64,000 nucleotides of DNA, taken from NCBI GenBank assembly GCA_947846985.1, contig CANTUZ010000014.1, positions 6,140,485 to 6,204,484 of the forward strand, given 5' to 3'. The notes below the pieces were generated by a model. It was not told the DNA's origin. It saw nothing but the letters and a program-made list of their open reading frames with translations, and made no database searches. Position 1 is the first letter of the stretch. Each line of letters starts with the position of its first letter. This document shows positions 55,801 through 64,000 of this stretch, in pieces. The DNA is from Fratercula arctica (taxonomy: Eukaryota; Chordata; Aves; Charadriiformes; Alcidae). A program made the position numbers and the translations under genes.

Positions 55801-58800
55801 ACGGTAGGACCACCCTATTTTCATATCAGAAAGTATCGCCGATTTTAAGGTTAAGATACCATGACAATGCTTCCTCCCCCGCCTTTACAGATGCCGGCCA
55901 ACTTGGCTGCATTGCCACTCAGGCATTTACTCATGGTTTCTCTCCTTCAGTTTATGGTCAGTCCAATTAATTCCATACTTACACGTTAATAGTTGGTATG
56001 GCGTATTTTCCAGTGTTTGTCAGCATCGCACCCTTTGTTTTGGGATCTCTCACCTCCATCATGAAACTCCTTGGAATCCCCTTGCTCTTCTTAATTCTGG
56101 GAACAGACTCCAAACTTTTGGCCTGTTAAGAAAAGAAATGCAGACACGTCTCATCTCAAGACCCACACTTAAAGTGATATTTCAGTGACTATGTCAAGCA
56201 GCAAAAGCCTTTCATCCTCTCCTGTCACCCAGCAGAAGGATTGCTCGACTGAAATTCTTATCGTCCTAAACGAATATAGCCAGGATGTTCCAAAGGCTTG
56301 AGCAGTGGTTTGAGACTCATTTGACATTCTTTGCCTCAACTTCAGGTTCCTTAAGGGTGGAATATCCCTTAGCTCACCATCCACGCCGAGAAGAGACACA
56401 AACCCGCTCCTCCTCCAAAGCACAGTTCAGAGGGAGATCTTAATTCAGTGCTCTGAACCCGTCACGGGGGAAACATAGATTCACCATCTCTGTAGGAAGG
56501 CTGAGTTCATACCTCAGGCGTATACATTCAGTGCCTAACGTTAAACGGCATGAATCCTCAACCAGAGGCTTGTGCAATTAAAACATGCAAATGTTCAACA
56601 GATGGGGTCAACAGAAACATCTTGTCATTCTCCGAAATACTAAAAACTGAACTGTCATTGAAAAGAGTTAGAAACATAAGAATTTCCAACACTATTGAAA
56701 TATAGAAAAATATGCATGGAAGTTCACAGAGAAAGACCTATGGACATACTTGATGTCCACGACCTAGAAAAAAGAAAATCTTACATTTAGAATTCCAGGT
56801 TTCCCTTGAATTCGGAAGGGCTTTGTCATATTGCCATATAACCTCTGCATTTCACCCCGGGAGAAACAATTCTTAATACGAGTATTCCTGCATTTGTTAC
56901 CTAACTGCCAAGGTAAAGAAATGAAAAACGAAGTAACACCACAAGTCCCCCACAGTCTTACCCCGTTTGTTGGGCAGTTCTTTGTAGAGTGGCCAGGTTT
57001 TCCGCAACGAAAACAAGTCCGTGATGGTGGAAGTGGACCCAAGGGTTTCTTCATGTAACTAAAAGGTTTTTTGGGAAAAAAAAGAAAAAGGTATGCACGT
57101 GTCTCTCCTGTTAACAGAAACATCTCTACAATTTTTCCATCATCTTCAAAGAACCGATTTGACATGATCAACGCTTACTTGACTGGCTCATAGTCACGGC
57201 AGGACTGTGTCATCATAGCTTTTATTTTATCCTCTTCGGAAGCATTGGCTTCAGCCAGATTGGTGGCCTGTTTAACAGGGAGTTATTTGACACGCACATT
57301 AGAAACACAGTTAAGCTCACACAGATTGTAATATAAACCTTATGCAGAATGAGATTTTCTATTTATTGAAGCCATCTGATTTTTCTTAAGACGTGTTTGT
57401 TCAAATGTTCAAATTACACACTAGTCCAGATACAAGCAGGGTCTAAGGGAGTGACTCTCAGTGACTGCGCCTATCATTCAGACCAGCCGCTCATGGTTCT
57501 GGTTTTACAGGCATTCAGGCACAAAAGCAGCCAACTCGTTTTAACATTTTCTTAAATGTTTGTTTCACATACACAGCTTTTTCGCAACGGTAACATAATC
57601 CAGATCGACATCTACGAAATCATTGCCATTTTCATTTACAGAAAACTTTAGAGATAATCGACTGATTTGTTTGAACCCAAGCGGTTTACAAAACACATCC
57701 AACCCCCACCAAACATTACCGGGAACACACCAACATTCAATTATGGCATTTAATGCACAGTAATAAAAAAACAGACAACTCTGAACACACTGCCTCCATG
57801 CTAAGCCAGTCTGCACTGAAGAGGTTAGAGTAAGTAACAGTTTTGACCCGCTTTATGTTATGCTCCTGCATTTTTCTGAAATAGTTAACTTTTCTCAAAA
57901 GCTTAAATGTGTACACCACTTGCACAGTTTTTCACTTTTTTGAGTAAAACTTCACCGGAGTTTACAGAACCAAGGACATGTTTAAGGACAGCACTAACGG
58001 AGACCAATTGCTTTTCTTGGCTGCTTTCCAAACTATTATTTTTCTCAATTGTACACAATTTAATTTCTGCGGTGAGAGAGGGAAGAAGTTACCAGCAGGA
58101 AGAGGTTTCTCCTTCTTGGAAATGAACTTGCTTTTCAGAAGAAGGAACTAGCTCCTCTGCATTAGGCCCTGCCTTCTCTAACCTTTGTACTCTTTAAAGA
58201 CGAGTAATTTCATTGGACAGCACCGCGTCTTTGTCGGGGAAAGCACTAGTGATTGCACTTGGTGCACAGTTACACGTTATTGAGCCAAAAATGCAAGCAA
58301 TTCCATAGCAAAACATGGCTTTACAACAGTTTCAGAGGGCCACATCTGCTATTATGCCACACAGACACATTGCTATAATCTTGCCAACAACTGGGCACAT
58401 TTTCACAATTCACACAGTTTGCCTTCCAACAAATCACACTGCGTTCTCCACTGTACATGTACTACAATTTATGAAATTGTGCAGCATTCAAAGAATGGTT
58501 CTATAACCACAGTCACTAGAAATTCAAAAATAGTGATGCAATGGTCCATGTTACAGAAACGCTTCTGTTTTGGCTGTTCAAAAGCCCCCTTAAATGTCCA
58601 CAGCTCACAGACAAATCATTTCTTCTGTAAAAACTGTGTTTGTTTCCAACGCAGAATTAACACAACTTATTAAAAACGGTAGACAGCTGAAGTGCTGCTT
58701 CTCTGTGTCTTGAAGAAGACCAATACTACAACATCATCTTGAGGCTTCTGAGGTACTCTCCTTTTCCCTTCCAAAATGGGAACGACTCTTTACAGGATGG

Positions 58801-61800
58801 TATCAAAACAGACACACACTTTAAAGGTAAAATAAATACTTTAAATTAGCAGAAATTTTATTAAAGTCTTGTTCAAATGACAAGAGCTATCCAGCTATAG
58901 ATGACAGGATAAGATTGAAAAGTACAACGAAAATGCTCGTTTTGTTTTTGAAGTATTTGACAAGAATATTCATATACCTGAGTAAGCTGGGCCACAGAAA
59001 TAGATGCAGAAGAGTCACCAACCTGTTCACAAGACAAGAAACACATATTCGAGTTCCACAATCAAAACACAGCAATAGCTAACCTCTGCTGGAGTCCCAA
59101 AGCCTGCACTATAGCCTCTGACTGTCACCGAAAGCGGCATTTCCAACCCGTTGGAATTTGTATTTGTTCAAAGCACAGCCCAGACCTACGACAGCTTAAG
59201 AGTGTGGTTACTGAGGTTAATGAGAAGAAACTACAATTACCAAACCCGCCTGAGATCAACTTACTGCTCCAGAACATCTCAGAGAGGGACCCTTCTCAAA
59301 TGCTCACGACTGCTTAAAGGTCAAAGGGGTAAGGAAGCTGCCAATTTTCAGCTAAAAAGCATTTAGAAAATATAGTTAAGTTTATTCAAGAAGGAAGCAT
59401 CACTGCAGGAAACTTATGTTCAGTGTAGTTTGAAAAATAATCAGTTCGCGTCTCATCATTTAGAAGTGCACAGGGTTACACTTTTATGAACACGGCAGGT
59501 GCCTGTCAAAATAAAGCACCGGCATATCAGCCCCGAAACAGGAACTCTGCCTCTCCTGTCAATACCTTTAAAAATGCCAAACTCACCATGCCCCACAAAA
59601 CCCAAATAAAAACACCAATCCAAAACATCAGCCATAAAAGTAACCCACCACCTCGTCTAGAAAAAAAGTAACTGCTCCGATTATTGAAGTAAAGCTGTTT
59701 ACCATGACAGAGGAGTCTATAGAAACTGAGAAAACTGATCTCTTGTATTTTATTAGACCGCAAGCCATACTACCCAAATCAGTTTGGGAAGTGTAAGCAA
59801 TTACTTTTATTCTCCTTGCTATCAGACCAAGCCCCATTTTTCATGATGAGGAAAACGTGGATTCGGAGCACAGTCCTGTACTCTTTTTTCTCCGCTGTCA
59901 CCACACTCCTCCCTCCCACATACTGCCTGGAGCAGCTTGCGGGAATGACGTCCTCAGGCCACCAGCTCGTAATGGACTGCAGCGCTTAGTGAGAACTCAC
60001 ACTGAGGTGCAGTTTTCCCCCGAGTAAAAGGGTAACTCTTACCTTGTTCCTTTTCCAGGATATCGAGTGCTGTTATGCCACAAACAGCAGTTAAGCTGAC
60101 ACTAGCAAAACAGTATCAGAAAGAGGCTCGAATCACTGCTTATTAAGTTGTTCAAAAACTGAGGAGAAAGCGTCACAATGCAAACCCAACAGCTCTCCTC
60201 AAGAGATCACGGAATTGATCAGAAGAGACGTTAAGACCCTTCCTTGGAAACAGCTCTCGTCCTTTATTACCTAATGGAGTGGAAGAATTCAAGGGAATTC
60301 GGTTTCAGCAGGCTCGGGAAAAACCAGCTACATGCAGAAGGCGATTCCTCACTCCAGTCAATCACGCCTTCTCTATACGGTTCGGAAAGCACACACATCA
60401 CTGTATTACTAACTAACAAGCTGTTGACAATACGCCTTTGGAGAGGAACACCCAGATCTGGAAAGAGAGACCTTCTTTCCATTGCAAGTCTTACCAGACG
60501 ATTCAACTTTCCTTCTTTTCACAACATTTTGTACCTAGGTCTGTTCAAAAGGAAGCCTGACCAAGCATTTTGAAGCTTTGATGAAGGCCAAGCAGATACG
60601 GTGTTGCTAAGGAAGAAAAGACCTTGGCCAATCAAGGAACACAAATGGGTGTTCTCCGCCTGTGGAGAGCAGAAAGGCACCAGGAACCTAACTCGGGCAA
60701 AGGGGCATTCCCTTAAAGCTGCAAGGTTGCTGGTTGTCACACAGTGTTGAAAAGAAAACACAGGTGTCCTTTAGGTGAACCTAGCTCATTAGAATGTGAA
60801 AACCACACCTCCAAATCTTGAACTCTGCACCTCCCAGATGAGACCCCCAGGCACTGAGCATGTGTAGGAATTCACGAATGTACCGTACCTTCAGTGTGGA
60901 GCGAGAAGACAAGGAGCCAGTAGGAGATTACTGTGAAATCATGAGCTGCCAATGTTGAGTCTAGTCTGCCAATGAGTGGATTTTTGTAAAATAGAAAAGC
61001 TTACAATGTGTAAGCCACGGTGTGCTAGCTTTGTGGAGTTTCCCCCTCGCACCCACCTCTGCGCAGACACGAAATAAACACCTGTCTCCACTCCGTGTGT
61101 GGGTCAGCTCTTTGCACACCCAGATTTGGGCCAACAGCTTCGTGCTCCATCTGCCACTCTCTTTCCCATGTGGAAAACAGGCCCGTGTTCTCTCCTGGCA
61201 GGCACAATCACCACCATTGTGCAGTTTTTCAGAAAGTGGGAAAGTGCTCTGCCGGAGTCTGGCCTTGAACAGTCCAGTACTGACCAGTAACTGAAACATA
61301 ACGGTTCATAAACTGTTAATTAGTTCTTGTATTTTTTTAGGAAGCAGTTCTTATATGGCCTGCAGGCAACAGTCTGACTTCTTAAAGGTGGTGATGGCAC
61401 TCCTTTCTACTAAACAGTTATCAAAAGCAGGCGATAGATAATGCGGGTACGATTTAGTACCCTTGCCCAACAGCCATCTTCCTCTTCCAATGATCCTACA
61501 TTCTCCTGACTTTTTCTTTTCCCTTTAAATTTCTACTGAAGTATATTTCCTGCCAGTCCCTCAAATCAATCAAGCAGAAACAACATCTCCGTGAAACTTG
61601 GGCGCAGCCCTAAGGTAATACTGCAGAAGAACTGGGGGGAAAAAATCCAAACCCAACCAGCCAACCAAACCCTCAAAAACCAAGAACGGGCAGTACATTT
61701 ATTAACTCCCATTTCAAACACAAGACCAGACAGAAACTAACACAAAGCAGGTGGGAAAGGGGACAGAAAATAGGAGGAAAAGGCTAGTCGCACTGCTGGA

Positions 61801-63399
61801 GCGCTACACGTAAATGACAGCGGTTTCCTAAAATCCGATTGCTTGGCTAAACTAAAAATGCAGCCAGGAAGGATCACAGTTGTGCCTGACGGTGCTAAAA
61901 CAATGGGCACGGCTCTGCATTTCTGCAGCCTCTAAGGACAAGCCCTAACTAGAAATCCTCGCAGATACCGAAACAGGAACACTAAACCAAAAAGGAGCCA
62001 CTTTCTTGCTTTGGCTGTAGTAGCAGTAGGACAGCAGCGCAAATTTGGACGTATAGAATGACAGCTAATATAAGAGCAAGACAAGGAAGAAATACTCAAA
62101 GTATAAGCTTTTGTGCACCCTTTTCAAAAAAAATCTTAGCTAATTGTAATTTTGCAGCTTTACTGTTCAACAGGAACTGGCAAGCTTTTTGGTGGTTTAT
62201 TCCTCCCACACTACGATCCAGGTTCGTCTTTGAAATACAGGCAGAAATACACGTATTTAAAAAACCAAACCAAACCAAAAAGCCCACCCTTTAGACCAAG
62301 ATGTGAGTTAGCTTTAAGAATAAAGTTAATTGTGTCTCCAACACCAGAAGCACCTGAGGCTGCAGTGCTTTTATAGTGAGAGAGAGGATTTGTAAAGAGC
62401 GATGCGAGGCTTCCAGCCTCCCCATGGCTTCCCACACCCCAAATCAGGTCCAGGCGGAGCAAACTAGAAGGCAATGTTTCTGCTTTGTCTTTCATTTACT
62501 TGAAGTAGTTCTAGCTGACGCTGAGTCTTCCCTCCCACTCCAGGATTTTTCCTTTTCTTGGAGACATCTGGGCTAGCTGATGGCAAGATGCTACTTAGGA
62601 ATGTGACACAGACACGCCAGGGACCACGCGAGGCTAAAAGAACGTTAACCTTCTTTTGGAACATGTGATTTGTGTTTATGCACATGGTAGTAAACAACAA
62701 GAAAAAGAACTCTTTTCAAGAAATAAAAACTCATCTGAATTAGATGAGATACTATAAGCGCGGCTCACATAAATGCATAAAATTAACTACTTGGGTCACT
62801 GGGCCAGTTAAACTAACTCAAACTCACAAGGAGAGGCATTCAGGGCCAAAAAGGAATTCAAACCACTTGGCGACAGAATTACAGGTGTCAGATTAAGACG
62901 TAGTGCTTTTAGACCTACATACAAAAAGTTTACCATCTTAAGCTGATTGTATACTATTCCATGGGAATCAGAGGCTGCATTCTTCACAGCACACAGAGCC
63001 CGAGTTCATCAGTTTCTCGATTGAAGTGATCCTCACAGCTTATCGAGGCGTCAGATCCAGCGGTCCAGGGCTAGTGTAATGCCTCACAGCATAGCAGTGA
63101 AGTGCTTAAAATAAAGATGAAAAATGAAAACCACCAAATAGTGATGTTTATACTGTAAGGACTATTTTGAACTGTGTAGTTACGCATAGCATTCAACCCA
63201 AGTGGCAAATCAAGATCTAGACCATTACCAGTCAAGTATTTCCGTGTGCTACTTAATTACATTTTAGCAGCCGAATGACAGTGTTTCCAAACCTGAAGAA
63301 AAATGCTGCTCCTTTTCCAAATGTGAAAAAAGAAAAAACGGTGAGACTGTGATTTTACATACCGCTTTTGATGTTCCACTCACTGGCTCAGGTCGACTT
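49418..63399 (-). CDS. RBBP6-like: RBBP6-like E3 ubiquitin ligase, shortened paralogue (13 exons seen, 5' end outside)
   Basis: Minus-strand exons in coding order: 63399-63363, 59022-58978, 57267-57179, 57058-56962, 56122-55983, 55063-54894, 54158-54055, 53609-53266, 52905-52809, 52728-52650, 52555-52498, 50987-50856, 49859-49418. Every exon has AG/GT borders and all phases agree, giving 610 codons plus TGA. Domains: linker (SRPEPVSGTSKA), CCHC zinc knuckle, RING/U-box-like domain, proline-rich segment, Lys-rich tail ending KVKSVTAQNDR. The N-terminal DWNN ubiquitin-like domain should lie beyond 64000. Human RBBP6 has about 1792 residues. Here the SR-rich and Rb/p53-binding middle, about 1000 residues, is absent, and the proline-rich exon runs straight into the tail. 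Divergence even in the RING suggests a paralogue, not RBBP6 itself. RBBP6 is a nuclear E3 and 3'-end-processing factor; a similar role here is inference. Confidence 0.88.
50856..50987 (-). CDS. RBBP6-like: RBBP6-like proline-rich exon
   Basis: Codes SSNRGRLCGERTRRTQAPAL, then VFVPVPPPSLYPPPAQTS (human INRGRHHSERSQRTQGPSLP...VFVPVPPPPLYPPPP). It ends in phase 2 at a GTAGCT donor and joins the terminal exon in frame. The human exon carrying LGYLVSPPQQIRRGERS is not found upstream of it. Confidence 0.85.
52017..52368 (-). mobile_element. CR1 LINE fragment in an intron of the RBBP6-like gene
   Basis: Reverse 3' end 'aatcatagaatgtgttgggt', then the end of ORF2 (minus strand). It lies between the exons at 52498-52555 and 50856-50987 and is in the same orientation as the gene. 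Confidence 0.92.
53266..53609 (-). CDS. RBBP6-like: RBBP6-like exon with polyproline and Ala/Pro-rich segment
   Basis: Codes AVNNFRNGTGYRKWIQ, a PPPPPPSPP run, then HNLQPLLRPSISRQQEPLMI (human RNLQPLMRSPISRQQDPLMI) and an Ala/Ser/Pro-rich stretch ending GRPFR. Strong colinear match to the family. Confidence 0.9.
54055..54158 (-). CDS. RBBP6-like: RBBP6-like RING exon 2
   Basis: Codes the second half of the RING-type domain: IRTALLESEEHTCPTCH and DVSPDALVANKCLRQ. The metal-binding C-x2-C (CPTC) is kept. Confidence 0.92.
54894..55063 (-). CDS. RBBP6-like: RBBP6-like RING exon 1
   Basis: Codes EAYARGKKEKPPFLPEEP, then DDPIPDELLCPICREIMTDA and IIPCCGNSYCDE. Cys positions of the RING/U-box-like domain (CPIC, CC, C) are all present, so ligase function is plausible. 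The last Cys is split across the intron (T|GT). Confidence 0.93.
55983..56122 (-). CDS. RBBP6-like: RBBP6-like exon between zinc knuckle and RING
   Basis: Codes AKSLESVPRIKKSKGIPRSF, then MMEVRDPKTKGAMLTNTGKY and AIPTIN, nearly identical to the family (RIKKSTGIPRSFMMEV). Confidence 0.92.
56962..57058 (-). CDS. RBBP6-like: RBBP6-like CCHC zinc-knuckle exon
   Basis: Codes YMKKPLGPLPPSRTCFRCGK and PGHSTKNCPTNG. The C-x2-C-x4-H-x4-C spacing is intact, predicting RNA/ssDNA binding as in RBBP6. Confidence 0.94.
57179..57267 (-). CDS. RBBP6-like: RBBP6-like exon before the zinc knuckle
   Basis: Codes ATNLAEANASEEDKIKAMMT and QSCRDYEPV, matching TANLAEANASEEDKIKAMMS of the family. Ends in phase 2. 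Confidence 0.92.
59023..63362 (-). other. Large intron of the RBBP6-like gene
   Basis: 4.34 kb between exons 63363-63399 and 58978-59022. I see no second gene, CR1 or LTR in it; composition is AT-moderate. Other introns of the gene are 0.08-2 kb. Confidence 0.6.
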
Positions 63400-64000
63400 C
63401 TAGAAGAAGAAAGAAAGGTGATCAGAATTTAAAATAAAGCACTTGTACCCAGCATAAAGCAGCGAAAACAGATTATAAAACCGGATTGTCAAAACGTTAT
63501 GTTCTGATAGTCTACTGAATGTGGAAATTTATTCGTATACATAAACTGTTCTCTCTTGTACACTCAGTGCAACGAAAAAAACCCACCCAAATCACATTTG
63601 CCCTTTGTCACAAATTGCTCTGACTTACAGACACAGAACACAACAGCACCAGAGGAAGTCCTCGGGTATTTTGTCTCTGCTACCTAAGTATCAAAGCCAT
63701 GATGTCTGTCCTATAGTTTGTGTTCTTAAATAATCAACCATCAAAACAGGAAGGTAACGTTAGCCAATCTGCATATCCCTGGTGTTACAAATAGGGACCA
63801 CACACAGTACTTTAATGTCTAAGGAAGAACAGTGACAGTCGAGACACTTCAAAGTGCACCTTTACTTAAGCGAACCAAAAATCAGTCATCCGACAAAGAC
63901 GTAACAAAAATGTCAGCAGCAGAGTCTTCAGAAGAGCCTTTCTTTGTGGAAGCCCAAGCACTGTGCTCAGACAGCTACCATATTTAGCCACTAAAGGTGT
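63400..64000 (-). other. Intron of the RBBP6-like gene leading out of the window
   Basis: Acceptor TTCTAG at 63400-63405 marks the 3' end of an intron. No exon for the DWNN domain is seen up to 64000. Confidence 0.5.

Overview
The window is nuclear DNA of a bird. The evidence is the dominant LINE family (CR1, at least 17 copies or fragments, recognised by tandem ATTCTRTG-type 3' ends and the CR1 reverse transcriptase reading), avian-type LTR retrotransposons, a family-14 (gamma-c) olfactory receptor remnant, and short, phase-consistent vertebrate introns. Species cannot be named from sequence alone. There are no CRISPR, operon or bacterial features.

Region by region. (1) 1-7.9 kb is very GC-rich and packed with minisatellites and microsatellites (0.6-1.0, 1.6-2.0, 2.8-3.1, 3.43-3.89, 4.08-4.47, 5.41-5.79 kb). 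It ends in a complete three-exon protein kinase gene of the SBK family (5895-7550, +, 353 aa), closest by eye to SBK3/SBK2. (2) 8-33 kb has no clear host gene. It is a nested pile of CR1 copies and solo or partial LTRs, including a clean solo LTR (31591-32696) inside a CR1 with a 6-bp target duplication, and LTRs of one family at 20.0, 26.2 and 41.1 kb, two of them split by CR1. (3) 34-36.2 kb holds an OR14-type receptor cut by a CR1 and an alpha-tubulin 3' fragment bracketed by two 147-bp direct repeats that encode a SANT-domain helix. (4) 36.2-39.2 kb holds an Arg/Ser-rich open frame made of 71-74-residue repeats, a gammaretrovirus-like gag-pol fragment, and a CR1 endonuclease fragment. (5) 39-45.3 kb holds the 5' part of a USP42-like deubiquitinase gene (+) that stops after four exons, then an unidentified candidate gene (+) with a KKTVRW motif. 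(6) 46-48.8 kb holds a (CCCTT)n array and the longest CR1. (7) 49.4-64 kb is an RBBP6-like gene on the minus strand. Thirteen exons join in one open frame of 610 codons, with the 5' end beyond the window.

Most notable is the RBBP6-like gene. It keeps the CCHC zinc knuckle, the RING-type domain, the proline-rich segment and the Lys-rich tail. The roughly 1000-residue middle of mammalian RBBP6 (SR-rich, Rb- and p53-binding parts) is missing, yet the splice phase across the gap still matches. It sits tail-to-tail with a USP42-like fragment, so an E3-ligase-type paralogue and a deubiquitinase paralogue are neighbours in a repeat-rich segment. This looks like a lineage-specific amplified region. 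Exon coordinates were set by hand from splice signals, phase and remembered family sequence, and no database search was possible.
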